Origin: Gemella haemolysans
GTDB lineage: Bacteria > Bacillota > Bacilli > Staphylococcales > Gemellaceae
Assembly (NCBI RefSeq): GCF_012273215.1
Contig: NZ_CP050965.1
Location: 1,038,541 to 1,102,540 of the forward strand
DNA length: 64,000 bases
Reading direction: 5' to 3'
Shown here: positions 10,107-19,972 of the stretch, piece after piece
Layout of the letters: each line of letters starts with the position of its first letter
Position numbering within the stretch: the first letter of the stretch is position 1
Notes under the pieces: generated by a model
What the model was told of the DNA's origin: nothing
Database searches by the model: none
Seen by the model: only the letters and a program-made list of their open reading frames with translations
Program-made: the position numbers and the translations under genes

Positions 10107-11774
10107 TTAATTTTTATCATTTGTTAAAAGTTGTCCAATAAGATCTTTATCTATCTTTTGCTTAACAGTTTTTTGTCCTGTATACGTCACTAATCCAGGT
10201 TTAGCACCAGATATTTTTTTCACATTTTTTATTAATGTTCTGTCAACATTAACATATTCTTCATTTTTAAACTTCGAATAGTATGCTGCTAACATTGATG
10301 CAACTTCTATTGTATCTTCACTTGGATTATTATCAAAAATTACAACATGACTACCTGGAATATCTTTTGCATGAAACCATAAATAGTCACGTCTTGCTAA
10401 TTTATTTGTAATAGTATCATTTTGAAGATTATTCTTTCCAACATATATTGCTGTCTCATTATGATAAATAATAAAATAATTACTCTTGTTCTTTTTCTTA
10501 TTAATTTTTATCTTTTCTTTTAAAATACCATTAGCAATCAATTCTTCTTTAATTTCTGCTATATCTGTTTTATCCGCATTTTCAAGTTGGAATTTTATCG
10601 TCTCAAAGTATCCTAAATCTTCTTTAGCTATCTCTATTTGTTCAATTAGATTCTCAATGGTTCTCTTATTCTTTTTATAAAGATTAAAATATTTCTCCGA
10701 GTTTTTTTCAATAGTTAAATTCGGATCTAATTCTATCTTAATTTCAGACAAATCTTCACTATAAAAATTCTGCAACGTTACTGTTTCTGGTATCTCTCTT
10801 TTAAATAAATAAATATTAGAAATCAATAGCTGACCTTTTAATTTGTAATCATCTCTATTTTCAGCTTGAATAAGCTCACTTTCTAGTATTCTTACCTTTT
10901 TATTTAGTCTATTTATTTTTGTATTAATAAAATTAAATAGTTTTCTGTCAGTATTCTTATTAATTGATTCTCTAGCTATATCCATATAATAGTAATCAAG
11001 CAATTGTGATAACGAATCAAACTCTTTACTATACTCTTTAACTTCAAAGAAGTAAAAATCCTTTTTACCATTTTCTTCAATCAAAATAGGCTTATTATAC
11101 TTATCAAATTCCTCACAGAAGTTTAGAAAAGCATTTTTCAAATCCAACTCAGAATTTTTTTCGAAATACTTATTCAATAAAGCAGAAACACCATAGAAAT
11201 TTTTCATTAAAAACTTGTTATCTTTATTCTCAAATTCTAAATTTTTATATTTGTCAAAGTCGAATGGATCATATTTTTCTTTAGTAGGAGGTAAAGTATA
11301 AGCCATGTTTGAAATTGTAGATCGTTTAAATTCAAGACTATAACTATTTTTCAATGATTCAAGTATAATATTATCTTCATTTGTTAAAATAATATTAGAA
11401 TGTTTCCCCATTAGTTCTGTTATTAAATAATAGTATTTCTCATATCCAAGGTCATCAAAATTTTTAATTTTAAAAACCAAAACACGATCATTATTTACTT
11501 GCTTTATTTCTTGTATTATCCCACCTGTTAAGTATTTTCTAAGTACAGAACAAAAATTTGATGGTGTTGAAGGATTTTCATAACTATTATTAGTTAATTG
11601 TATTCTAGATGCACTTGGATTTGCTGATAGAAATAATTTTAAATTTTTCCCTTTTCTGATTGAAAAGACGAACTCATCTGTTGATAGATTATTTACTTTA
11701 TTTATTCGCCCTTGTAATATAGTTTCTTCTAATTCTTTTACCATCTTTCTTACAAAAAAACCATCGAATGCCAT
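10107..11774 (-). CDS. rqcH: Ribosome quality control protein RqcH (Rqc2/NEMF, formerly fibronectin-binding protein)
   Basis: Binds stalled 50S subunits and recruits alanyl-tRNA to add a C-terminal alanine tail. The 555-residue architecture fits: NFACT-N domain beginning MAFDGFFVRKMVKELEETI, a long coiled-coil middle (residues 280-400, for example ESELIQAENRDDYKLK), and the NFACT-R domain with VGKNNLQNDTITNKLARRDYLWFHAKDIPGSHV, in which the GS.HV element is typical. Older annotations call such proteins fibronectin-binding. Single gene; about 140 bases separate it from the terC terminator. Confidence 0.93.
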   Translation of the reverse strand: MAFDGFFVRKMVKELEETILQGRINKVNNLSTDEFVFSIRKGKNLKLFLSANPSASRIQLTNNSYENPSTPSNFCSVLRKYLTGGIIQEIKQVNNDRVLVFKIKNFDDLGYEKYYYLITELMGKHSNIILTNEDNIILESLKNSYSLEFKRSTISNMAYTLPPTKEKYDPFDFDKYKNLEFENKDNKFLMKNFYGVSALLNKYFEKNSELDLKNAFLNFCEEFDKYNKPILIEENGKKDFYFFEVKEYSKEFDSLSQLLDYYYMDIARESINKNTDRKLFNFINTKINRLNKKVRILESELIQAENRDDYKLKGQLLISNIYLFKREIPETVTLQNFYSEDLSEIKIELDPNLTIEKNSEKYFNLYKKNKRTIENLIEQIEIAKEDLGYFETIKFQLENADKTDIAEIKEELIANGILKEKIKINKKKNKSNYFIIYHNETAIYVGKNNLQNDTITNKLARRDYLWFHAKDIPGSHVVIFDNNPSEDTIEVASMLAAYYSKFKNEEYVNVDRTLIKNVKKISGAKPGLVTYTGQKTVKQKIDKDLIGQLLTNDKN

Positions 11775-11870
11775 TTTTCTCCTCCTAATTCTAATTCAAT
11801 ATATATCTTAAAATTATATCACATATCTTTCTATGTGTATATGAAAACCAGAAGTCTAAGTGAACACAAA

Positions 11871-11904
11871 AAAAAAGAGATAATAACTATATCATCTCTT
11901 TTTT
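11871..11904 (-). terminator. Terminator of the ABC-terC operon
   Basis: Inverted repeat AAAAAAGAGAT / ATCTCTTTTTT just past the terC stop, followed on the minus strand by a long T run. Confidence 0.8.
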
Positions 11905-11911
11905 CTATTTA

Positions 11912-12676
11912 TTATTTATTTTCAAATCTTTTAGATACTAATACTCCCCATACTAATAATCCAAGTAATACAACCCAGAAAATGACAGTCCAAAGTGTTG
12001 AATGAGGAAAATCGTGTGGTATTAATCCTAATTTTTCATGGGCAGCTGCTATAACAAATAGTTTAATACCTACCCAGCCAACTATTAAGAAAGCTGCGAT
12101 TTCTAAACCAGGTTTAGTTTCTAATACTCTAATAAAAATATTAGCAGCATAACGCATTATTATAACCCCAACAAAACCACCGATCACCATAACAGAAAAT
12201 TGTCCAAGGTTAATCCCTCCGATTGATGTCTCTGAGATATGCGGTAATGTAATCGCAATTGCTACAGCTGCTAAAATTGAATCGATAGCAAAAGCTATAT
12301 CTGTTAATTCTACTTTTATAACTGTTGCCCAGAAACCACCTTGTTTTTTCGGCGCTTTTACTTCCTCTTCAGAATTTTTTTGTTTCTGTTTATCAAAAAA
12401 TTCCTTGATATGCGTACCAGCCATATATATAAGATATAGTCCACCTAGTACCTGTATTTCCCAATACTGTGCTAAAATTGTAATTAGGAAAATTGCAATT
12501 ATTCTAAAAATTAATGCTCCTGCAAGACCATACATTAAAGCATGTTTTTGATCCTTAGGAGGAAGATGTCTAACCATAACAGCTAGTACAATAGCATTAT
12601 CTGCTGACAATAATCCTTCTAATAGTATCAAACTAAGCAACACTATTACATACTGAATTAATATCTGTGTATCCAT
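11912..12676 (-). CDS. TerC-family integral membrane protein (YkoY/YceF type)
   Basis: About seven membrane helices in 254 residues. The TerC signature residues are present: LEGLLSADNAIVLAVMVRHLP near residue 20, with the conserved Asp and Asn, and ELTDIAFAIDSILAAVAIAI near residue 125. Relatives in Bacillus take part in Mn(II) export and in loading metal onto secreted enzymes. It starts 12 bases after the ABC permease gene, so it belongs to that operon. No manganese (yybP-ykoY) riboswitch is seen directly upstream. Confidence 0.88.
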   Translation of the reverse strand: MDTQILIQYVIVLLSLILLEGLLSADNAIVLAVMVRHLPPKDQKHALMYGLAGALIFRIIAIFLITILAQYWEIQVLGGLYLIYMAGTHIKEFFDKQKQKNSEEEVKAPKKQGGFWATVIKVELTDIAFAIDSILAAVAIAITLPHISETSIGGINLGQFSVMVIGGFVGVIIMRYAANIFIRVLETKPGLEIAAFLIVGWVGIKLFVIAAAHEKLGLIPHDFPHSTLWTVIFWVVLLGLLVWGVLVSKRFENK

Positions 12677-12688
12677 TTAAATCTCCTT

Positions 12689-13450
12689 CTATCCGAATAT
12701 TTTTTTTATTAATCTTACTATATAAATAACTATTACTAATCCAACAAAATTTAACACTAAAGGTAAAAAAGTAGTAAGGTTAAATGTAATATGTTGATTC
12801 AAATTATTAAATGATTTAGTAAAAATAGTAAGCACACTATTATCTATTCTTTCACTTGCAAAGTTAAGCCTTGTTTTAATCATCTTAGCAATTACCTCTC
12901 CACCTAAAAAGTATAAAAGAGAAACAGAAATAGCTAAATTAGTATTATTGAATAATGTTAACGATAATAAGAATATAATATTTACGAACAATAACAACAA
13001 TATTAACATTGTTGCGAACGCTCCTACAGTATTTACATTCATCATAATCGATTTTATTTCACTAAATAAACTATTCTTACGAACAAATAATAAAGCTAAT
13101 AAACTTGATACTATTATTACATAATAAACTAAAAAGTAAATTAAATTAGCTAAGATTGAAGAAAAATCTCGGACACTTTTCTTTTTATGAATCTCAAGAA
13201 AAACATTTACCTTTGAAATATAATCTTCTCTATACGAAAAGATGTAATTCAATCCCATAATAAATAATATTACCACTAAATCTATTTTTAATACAATATT
13301 AAAAATAATATCCACCAAAGACTTATCATAAAATAATGATAAAGAATCTAATTTAAAAACTATACCTAAATTTAATAAAATTAAAATTAATGCGAATAGA
13401 TAATTAAATTTTCTTCTAAATAACTTACCAAATTCAATCCTAAAAAACAT
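12689..13450 (-). CDS. ABC-2 type transporter permease subunit
   Basis: Membrane protein of 253 residues with about six hydrophobic segments and few recognisable motifs. The N-terminus MFFRIEFGKLFRRKFNYLFALILIL has the cytoplasmic helix typical of ABC-2 permeases. It overlaps the adjacent ATPase-like gene by one base (ends at 13450), so the two surely work together. Very rich in Ile, Leu, Asn and Lys. No substrate can be named. Downstream follows a TerC-family gene in the same run. Confidence 0.7.
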   Translation of the reverse strand: MFFRIEFGKLFRRKFNYLFALILILLNLGIVFKLDSLSLFYDKSLVDIIFNIVLKIDLVVILFIMGLNYIFSYREDYISKVNVFLEIHKKKSVRDFSSILANLIYFLVYYVIIVSSLLALLFVRKNSLFSEIKSIMMNVNTVGAFATMLILLLLFVNIIFLLSLTLFNNTNLAISVSLLYFLGGEVIAKMIKTRLNFASERIDNSVLTIFTKSFNNLNQHITFNLTTFLPLVLNFVGLVIVIYIVRLIKKIFG

Positions 13451-14292
13451 TATAAATCAGCCTCGCCCTCATACAATTTAATTTTCTCACCTAAGTTACG
13501 AATTTGATATACTTCAATATTATTTTTTAATAGGTTATAAACTACTTCTTCAAGAACCTCTTCTCTTACTACTATTTCATTATCATGATATATAGTATAC
13601 TGATATCCAGATAGTATATCATCTAGTTTTTCGTTGTCAGAAATATTAATAGCAGTAAGTTGTTTTAAGATTAATAAATCTTCAAGATTACCAAAATATG
13701 ATTTAATTCCATCAGTAATAACTAGAACCTTATCTGCAATACTGTTATATCTATTTAACATAGTATCTAAAATAATTACATTGGCATTATTTGATTTATC
13801 CAAAATAAAGTCACTTATAACTTCCATATCTTCAGAAGTTAAATCTTTATCAGTATTATCAATAATAAGAACATTTTGATCTACGAGTATTGAAAATAGT
13901 GTATGAAATTTATTAACTTCATTTGGAAGTAATTCCTTATACTTAGAACTTGATTTAAGATTTAAAGATTCTAAATCATTTTCTAAATCATCAATTGAAA
14001 ATTTTACATTGTATAAATCTAATGCTACCTTTAAATTTTTTATTAATGTTAAATCATTATAAAATCCGAAATCCTTAGTGAATAATAGTTTTTGCTTACT
14101 AACATCTTCATTATCGAAAAGAATCTCCCCTTTATACTTCGTTCTTTTTCTAAAAGAATCTTTTAGAAGTTCTAAATCCTCTGATTTATTATTAATAATA
14201 GTTAATATTTCACCTGTATCCACCTGTAAATCTAACTCTAAGATGGTATCTTTTTTTATTTTCTTTTTATATTCTCTAAATTCTAAAACCAT
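13450..14292 (-). CDS. ABC transporter ATPase-like protein with degenerate nucleotide site
   Basis: Length 280 residues; the frame follows an ABC ATPase layout. Yet the Walker A loop, expected near residue 35, reads IINNKSEDLELL and lacks the GxxGxGKS/T core. The signature region reads LPNEVNKFHT instead of LSGGQ. The Walker B strand is VLIIDNTDKDL, without the catalytic Glu. A DILDTM/TDGIKSYFG C-terminal part remains. ATP hydrolysis by this subunit is therefore unlikely. The gene is intact, with no stops or frameshifts, and is paired with a permease gene. It could be a regulatory or structural relic subunit, or partner an ATPase encoded elsewhere. Confidence 0.7.
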   Translation of the reverse strand: MVLEFREYKKKIKKDTILELDLQVDTGEILTIINNKSEDLELLKDSFRKRTKYKGEILFDNEDVSKQKLLFTKDFGFYNDLTLIKNLKVALDLYNVKFSIDDLENDLESLNLKSSSKYKELLPNEVNKFHTLFSILVDQNVLIIDNTDKDLTSEDMEVISDFILDKSNNANVIILDTMLNRYNSIADKVLVITDGIKSYFGNLEDLLILKQLTAINISDNEKLDDILSGYQYTIYHDNEIVVREEVLEEVVYNLLKNNIEVYQIRNLGEKIKLYEGEADL

Positions 14293-14426
14293 TGCTTCTC
14301 CTATATAAAAATAACAAAATTTTATTACTCTTTTTCTATATCTTTTTTTCCTTAAAAATATAAGATTACATCTTACTATAATACCATTGCTTTATCTCAT
14401 TGTCAAAACAATAGTCAAAAAAATTA

Positions 14427-14461
14427 AAAGATGATAGAAGATTAAACTCCTATCATCTTTT
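14427..14461 (-). terminator. Terminator of brnQ
   Basis: Perfect 12-bp stem AAAAGATGATAG / CTATCATCTTTT with an 11-base loop, seven bases past the brnQ stop. Confidence 0.85.
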
Positions 14462-14467
14462 AATTAA

Positions 14468-15802
14468 TTATTTATTTTCTTTTACAAAGAAAGTTAAAAC
14501 GATACCTAGTACAAAACCGATTAATGCAAAGTCTAACCATGCAAAATCTGCAGGTACTGGTAAGAATTTAACTTTTGCTAATAAATTATCAACAGCTGGT
14601 ACTGCTAATTTAAATGTTGAAATTACAGTTGTATATAAACTAAATAATCCTGTAAATAATACTGTAGTTACATAAACAACTCTCTTTCCACCGAAGAAAT
14701 TATTTAAGAATCCTAATAGGATTAATACCATTGTTAATGGGTATAATAAAACTAGTACTGGTACTGCTCCTTGAATGATTGCAGCTAATCCATAGTTACC
14801 TACTGCAAATGAGAATAAAGTAAGTGCAATAGCATAAGTTTTATAGCTAACTTTATCATATAATCTTACGAAATATGAAGAACAAGCTGTTACTAATCCT
14901 ACACTTGTTGTTAGACAAGCTAAGAATACAATAACGAATAATAATAATTTACCAACATTACCGAAGTAATACGTTGTTGCTCCAGTTAATACTCCTGCAC
15001 CTGTTTTTTGTAATCCTAATACTGAAACAGATGTAGCTCCAATATTTGAAATGAATACATAAACTAAAGCTAGTAATACAGCTGCAATAATTGCTGATTT
15101 TGCTGTGTTGTTAAACACTTCTTTCTTAGTTTTAGCTCCGTATAGTTTTACAGAGTTAATAACGATAATACCAAATACTAATGATGCCAATGCATCCATA
15201 GTATTGTATCCTTCCATTAAACCATTTGTAAATGCTAATGAAGTAGTAGCATATGTTTTAGTAGGTTCTTGAGCTACACCCATAGGTTTAACTAATGATG
15301 CAATAATTAACACAACCATTGAAAGTAGTAAAACTGGTGTAATTACTGTACCAATTCTATCTACTAGTTTATTTGGGCTAATAGCTAACCATAATGTTAA
15401 TCCCATGAATAAAGCTAAGAAAATAGCTTGAGCAATTGTAGTATTTTCAGGCGCTACAAAGCTTGATAATCCTAATTCGTAAGTTGTAGTTCCTGTTCTA
15501 GGAATTGCAAAGAAAGGCCCGATTGTTAAGTATAATAAAGTCGTAAAAGCAATACCGAAACCTTTACCTGCTCTACTAGATAAATCTAATAAGTCCTCAG
15601 CTCCTGAGTACCCCATTACAATAACTCCTAAAAGTGGTAATCCCACTCCCATAATAATAAATCCTATCATCGCTGTAGATAAATTAGTTCCAGCGTTTTG
15701 TCCTAGGAATGCTGGGAAAATTAAATTACCAGCACCAAAGAACAGTGCAAATAACATAAGTCCGATTGATATATATGGATTTTTCTTTAAAAATTTTAAC
15801 AT
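14468..15802 (-). CDS. brnQ: Branched-chain amino acid:cation symporter BrnQ
   Basis: LIVCS-family importer of Leu, Ile and Val with about 12 helices in 444 residues. I choose the start at 15802 (MLKFLKKNPYISIG) because GGAGGAG lies 7 bases upstream; the longer frame to 15850 lacks a ribosome site. Family motifs: LMLFALFFGAGNLIFPAFLGQNAG at the N-terminus and IGPFFAIPRTGTTTYELG near residue 100. It carries its own terminator. With azlCD nearby, the window holds both an importer and an exporter for these amino acids. Confidence 0.95.
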   Translation of the reverse strand: MLKFLKKNPYISIGLMLFALFFGAGNLIFPAFLGQNAGTNLSTAMIGFIIMGVGLPLLGVIVMGYSGAEDLLDLSSRAGKGFGIAFTTLLYLTIGPFFAIPRTGTTTYELGLSSFVAPENTTIAQAIFLALFMGLTLWLAISPNKLVDRIGTVITPVLLLSMVVLIIASLVKPMGVAQEPTKTYATTSLAFTNGLMEGYNTMDALASLVFGIIVINSVKLYGAKTKKEVFNNTAKSAIIAAVLLALVYVFISNIGATSVSVLGLQKTGAGVLTGATTYYFGNVGKLLLFVIVFLACLTTSVGLVTACSSYFVRLYDKVSYKTYAIALTLFSFAVGNYGLAAIIQGAVPVLVLLYPLTMVLILLGFLNNFFGGKRVVYVTTVLFTGLFSLYTTVISTFKLAVPAVDNLLAKVKFLPVPADFAWLDFALIGFVLGIVLTFFVKENK

Positions 15803-15939
15803 GTCATCTCCTCCAAATAATTTTTGTTTTTCAAAGTATGTTATATACAATAATATATTTATTAATATTTGTCAATAGATTTTTAAAAATATTTCATTTT
15901 TTGTTGGATAAATGCTTTAAATTTTCAGATAATTAACCC

Positions 15940-15990
15940 CTTAAATAACATAAGTTAATCGTTTTCTCGATTAATTTATGGTGTTTGAAG
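15940..15990. repeat. Inverted repeat in the brnQ-topA gap
   Basis: ATAAGTTAATCG / CGATTAATTTAT around 15950-15980, with a short TTTTCT loop, lies in the 5' region of brnQ. It could be an operator or leader hairpin; no regulator is recognised. The rest of the 280-base gap is AT-rich without a gene. Confidence 0.45.
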
Positions 15991-16040
15991 ACGCTATTTT
16001 AATACTAATAAATTATTATCTATCAATAATTAAAAATTAA

Positions 16041-16075
16041 AAAGATTTGACAATTAAACAAATTATCAAATCTTT
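16041..16075 (-). terminator. Terminator of topA
   Basis: Perfect 10-bp stem AAAGATTTGA / TCAAATCTTT followed by T-rich sequence on the minus strand, about 10 bases past the topA stop. Confidence 0.75.
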
Positions 16076-16085
16076 ATTATTATTT

Positions 16086-18137
16086 TTATTTTTTAATTTC
16101 TTCTTTGTAATCACAGTGATCACAATGAACACCTTTTTTACCTTCAAATAGAATATTATCACACTTAGGACAATTTCTATTTATCGGCTTATCCCATGAT
16201 ACAAAATCACAAGTTGGGAATCCTTCACATCCATAGAAAAGTTTACCTTTTTTAGATTTCTTTTCTAATATATCATGTTTCTTACATTTTGGACATTTTA
16301 CCCCTACTTTTTTCTGAATTGTATTTGTATATCTACAATCAGGGAAATTAGAACAAGCTATGAATTTACCAAATTTACCTAACTTGAATACAAGTGGAGA
16401 TGAACATTCTGGACAAGATTCACCAGTGAATTCTTGTTTAATTTCAACTTTTTCCATTTCTGATTCCGCTTTTTCTACATCTTTTCTAAAACCACTGTAG
16501 AAATTATAAATTGTTTTTTCCCATCCAACTTTACCTTCTGCAATATCATCTAGCTGACTTTCAAGATTTGCAGTAAATTTTGTATTAATAATATCAGGGA
16601 AATACTGTTCGGTAATTTTACTTACTAATGTTCCTAATTCTGTTGGAGTAAATACTTTATTTTGCAACTTAGCATAATATCTTTTTTGTAGAGTATCCAC
16701 TATTGTTGCATAAGTTGATGGACGACCTACACCTAATTCTTCAAGTTCAGCAATTAATTTTGCTTCAGAATATCTTGCTGGTGGCTGTGTGAAGTGTTGC
16801 TCTTCTTTCATCTCTTTAACCTTAGCATCTTCTCCAACTTCAAATTCTGGTGCTAATTTAACTTTTTCTTTTTCTTTTAATACTGCCAAGAATCCATTAA
16901 ATAAAAGCTTAGAATGTGCTCCGCGATATACAACTTCATTATTTTCAAATGTAGTAGTACTCGTTTCATAAACTGCAGCACTCATACGACTCGCAAGGAA
17001 TCTTTCCCAGATTAATTTATATAACTTATATTGATCATTTGATAAATATTCTTTAATAGAATCTGGGGTGAAATTAATGTTTGTTGGTCTTATCCCTTCA
17101 TGAGCATCTTGAACATTCTTACTAGATTTTCTTGATTTTACTGATGTAGCTAAATAATCTTTACCAAAATTATTTAGTATATAATCACTAGCCATTTTTA
17201 CCGCTTCATCAGATACTCTAGTTGAGTCTGTTCTCATGTACGTAATTAACCCGGTAACACCACCCAATTTTTTAAGATTAATTCCTTCATATAACTCTTG
17301 TGCTACACTCATAGTTTTACGAGTTTTAAAATTAATCTTTCTTGAAGCATCTTGTTGCATAGTAGAAGTAATATAAACATTAGGAGCATTCCTATTTTTC
17401 TTAGTTTTCGCTACATCCGTTACTTTAAATGTATCACCTACTATAGCTTTTCTTATATTGTCTACATCTTTTTTGCTCTCAAGTTTAATCTTTTCACCTT
17501 TATACGAATAGAAATTAGCTGTTAAGACTTTTCTATTTTTAATAAAATCTATAGGCATTGACCAATATTCTTGAGGTACGAATTTTTGTATCTCTTCTTC
17601 CCTATCTACAATTAGTTTTAATGCAGCATTTTGCACTCGACCAGCAGATAACTTTGGTTTAACTTTTTTCCATAGAACTGGTGAAATATTATACCCTACA
17701 AGACGATCAAGAATTCTTCTCGCCTGTTGTGATTGAACTAAGTCCGTATTAATTTTTCTTGGATGCTTAATTGCATCCTTTACCGCATCTTTTGTTATTT
17801 CATTAAATACTATTCTATTATCAGAATCATTATCTAATCCTAATATGTGAGCAATATGCCATGCTATTGCCTCTCCTTCTCTATCAGGGTCGGATGCTAG
17901 GAAAACTTTTTTCCCTTTTGCCTCTTTTTTTAGAGATTTGATTACATCACCTTTTCCTCTTATAGAAATATAATCAACATCCACACTCCCATTATCTAGT
18001 ACTTCTACTCCCATTCTACTTTTAGGTAGGTCTCTTACATGACCTTTTGAAGATATTACTCTGTATTTTTTCCCTAGATATTTTTCAATAGTTTTTGCCT
18101 TTGAAGGAGATTCGACTATTACTAAATTTTCTGCCAT
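16086..18137 (-). CDS. topA: DNA topoisomerase I (type IA)
   Basis: Relaxes negatively supercoiled DNA. Length 683 residues. The TOPRIM domain starts LVIVESPSKAKTIEKYLGKK, with the acidic DPDREGEAIAWH motif near residue 105. The catalytic tyrosine lies in TGLITYMRTDSTRVSDEA near residue 300. Three C-terminal zinc ribbons are visible: CPECSSPLV...CSNFPDC, CPKCKKHD...CEGFPTC and a shorter one, CPKCDNILFEGKKGVHCDHC. Complete gene with start at 18137. It stands alone between terminators; the dprA neighbour of many Firmicutes is missing. Confidence 0.97.
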   Translation of the reverse strand: MAENLVIVESPSKAKTIEKYLGKKYRVISSKGHVRDLPKSRMGVEVLDNGSVDVDYISIRGKGDVIKSLKKEAKGKKVFLASDPDREGEAIAWHIAHILGLDNDSDNRIVFNEITKDAVKDAIKHPRKINTDLVQSQQARRILDRLVGYNISPVLWKKVKPKLSAGRVQNAALKLIVDREEEIQKFVPQEYWSMPIDFIKNRKVLTANFYSYKGEKIKLESKKDVDNIRKAIVGDTFKVTDVAKTKKNRNAPNVYITSTMQQDASRKINFKTRKTMSVAQELYEGINLKKLGGVTGLITYMRTDSTRVSDEAVKMASDYILNNFGKDYLATSVKSRKSSKNVQDAHEGIRPTNINFTPDSIKEYLSNDQYKLYKLIWERFLASRMSAAVYETSTTTFENNEVVYRGAHSKLLFNGFLAVLKEKEKVKLAPEFEVGEDAKVKEMKEEQHFTQPPARYSEAKLIAELEELGVGRPSTYATIVDTLQKRYYAKLQNKVFTPTELGTLVSKITEQYFPDIINTKFTANLESQLDDIAEGKVGWEKTIYNFYSGFRKDVEKAESEMEKVEIKQEFTGESCPECSSPLVFKLGKFGKFIACSNFPDCRYTNTIQKKVGVKCPKCKKHDILEKKSKKGKLFYGCEGFPTCDFVSWDKPINRNCPKCDNILFEGKKGVHCDHCDYKEEIKK

Positions 18138-18214
18138 TTTCTTCTCTCCATAATTTTTTAATAAGTAGTATCTTAAATCATTTTTATTAAATTGTCAACT
18201 TTTTTCAATGAAAA

Positions 18215-18976
18215 TTAGTCTATTTTTGTTAAAATCAAGGGTTCTTGATTCTCACGGACAACAATTGTATGTTCATATTGAGCGATATATGAACCGTCAT
18301 TTGCGACTAATTCCCATTCATCTCTATCTGAATTTCCTACAGTTTTTGCTTTTGTAGATACGAATGGTTCTACAGCCAAACACATACCATCTTTTAGGAT
18401 AATGTTATCCCATGGGTCAAAATAGTTGAAAACATGTTGTGGCTCTTGGTGTAACGAAGTTCCAATTCCGTGACCTGTTAAGTTTTCAATTACTTCTAAC
18501 TTATGTTCTTTAATTTTTTTGTGGACATTTTTCCCAATTTGATTAATTTTTCTTCCAGCAACAGCATGTTTAATACCTTCGTAAAATGCTTCTTTAGCAA
18601 CTTCACAAACTTTTTCTTTCATCGGGTCATCTACTTTACCTACTACAAAAGAAATACCAGTATCTGCATAGTAACCATCTTTACATCCTGATACATCGAT
18701 ATTAAGAAGATCTCCATCTTTTAAAATTTTAGTACTTGATGGAATACCATGTGCTGCTTGATAATTTAATGAAATACATGTATATCCAGGGAAATCATAC
18801 TCAGTTATTGGAGCTGACTTTGCTCCATATTTTTCAAATAATTCTTTAGCAATATTATCAAGTTCTTTTGTTGAAACTCCTGGTACTGCTTTTTTTACCA
18901 TTTCGTCTCTGATTGTTGCACAGATGAAACCTATTTCTTTCATTTTCTGTAATTGTTCTTCAGTTTTTATAATCAT
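18215..18976 (-). CDS. map: Methionine aminopeptidase, type I
   Basis: Removes the initiator methionine from nascent proteins. Length 253 residues. Metal ligands are visible: DIDVSGCKDGYYADTG (Asp pair) around residue 105, GHGIGTSLHQEP (His) near residue 170, and MCLAVEPFVS and EHTIVV (Glu residues) near the end. It is not in the usual secY-adk-map cluster but follows a HAD phosphatase gene with a 14-base gap. The strain may have another copy elsewhere; this cannot be judged here. Confidence 0.96.
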   Translation of the reverse strand: MIIKTEEQLQKMKEIGFICATIRDEMVKKAVPGVSTKELDNIAKELFEKYGAKSAPITEYDFPGYTCISLNYQAAHGIPSSTKILKDGDLLNIDVSGCKDGYYADTGISFVVGKVDDPMKEKVCEVAKEAFYEGIKHAVAGRKINQIGKNVHKKIKEHKLEVIENLTGHGIGTSLHQEPQHVFNYFDPWDNIILKDGMCLAVEPFVSTKAKTVGNSDRDEWELVANDGSYIAQYEHTIVVRENQEPLILTKID

Positions 18977-18990
18977 TTATATTCTCCTCG

Positions 18991-19758
18991 CTATTTAATC
19001 AATTGATATAAGTTTTCTATTGAATACGTTGGTTTTTTCTCTTTTTCTTTCAATTCTTCGAAGCTTGTCACACCTGTTTGAACATGAATTGTATCTATTC
19101 CGCTATTTATACCTGACATAATGTCTGTATCATAATTATCACCTACCATTACTATTTCATCTTTTCTATAATTGAATAATTTAATGGCAGATTCCATAAT
19201 AATATTACTAGGTTTACCTATAATTGTAGCCAGCGTAGAAGTTGCATATTCCAAATATTTGACTTGCCCCCCATTACTTGGCGCAAAACCATGTGCAGTA
19301 GGTAATAATGTATCTGGATTAGTACCAATAAGTTCTGCTCCATTTAAAATAGCTTTAGTAGCAATAGCTAATTTTTCATATGTAAGTTCTCTATCTAGAC
19401 CTACCACTACTGCTTCAACATCTTCTTCAGTATCCTTTTGGCAAAATAAACTAAGCGTATTCTTTACCCCAGCTTCTCCTATTACATATAAGTTTTTATA
19501 TCCTTTAGATTCAAGATAAATTTTAGTAGCATCACTTGAAGTAAAAACATGTTCTTCAGAAGTGTATATAGCAAATTTCTTTAGATGCTCAGCGACATCT
19601 TTTGGTTCTTTCGTCGAATTATTTGTTAAAAATAAATAGTCTATATTCTTTTCGTTTAAATATTCAACAAATTCTTTAGCATACCTGATTTTTTTTTCTC
19701 CATTATATATAGTACCATCTAAATCTATCAGGTATAATTTATAATTTTTTATAGTCAT
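18991..19758 (-). CDS. HAD-superfamily phosphatase of the NagD/YutF (class IIA) type
   Basis: Length 255 residues. HAD motif I is LYLIDLDGTIYNGEKKI at residues 8-24 with the nucleophilic Asp and the acid/base Asp. Motif II is FLTNNSTKEPKDVAEHL near residue 43. Motif III/IV is IGKPSNIIMESAI near residue 180, then IVMVGDNYDTDIMSGINSG. The match is to the YutF subfamily of Firmicutes (TIGR01457). The physiological substrate is unknown; relatives dephosphorylate small sugar or nucleotide phosphates. It lies upstream of map with a 14-base gap. Confidence 0.9.
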   Translation of the reverse strand: MTIKNYKLYLIDLDGTIYNGEKKIRYAKEFVEYLNEKNIDYLFLTNNSTKEPKDVAEHLKKFAIYTSEEHVFTSSDATKIYLESKGYKNLYVIGEAGVKNTLSLFCQKDTEEDVEAVVVGLDRELTYEKLAIATKAILNGAELIGTNPDTLLPTAHGFAPSNGGQVKYLEYATSTLATIIGKPSNIIMESAIKLFNYRKDEIVMVGDNYDTDIMSGINSGIDTIHVQTGVTSFEELKEKEKKPTYSIENLYQLIK

Positions 19759-19937
19759 GCTATTACTCCATAAGTTTCTATTAACATAACAGTAAAATCA
19801 TCAAATTAAAATAATTTTCGTCTTAAAATATAAATTTATTAATTGATATTACTTAAGCTATATAAAATCACAATTTTGATTCATTTTAGCACATATTATG
19901 TTACTCTTTATATTTTACACCGTTTATAAAAAAAATA

Positions 19938-19972
19938 AAAGCATTAATTAGGTTTTTCCTATTTAATGCTTT
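19938..19972 (-). terminator. Terminator of ccrZ
   Basis: Stem AAAGCATTAATTAGG / CCTATTTAATGCTTT with a 5-base loop overlapping the last codon region of ccrZ, followed on the minus strand by TTTTATTTTTTTT. Confidence 0.8.

Noticed and set aside
14400-14425. CtsR-like repeat TGTCAAA...AGTCAAA near brnQ
   Set aside because: The gap between the heptads is 5 bases instead of 3 and the repeat is not near a promoter.
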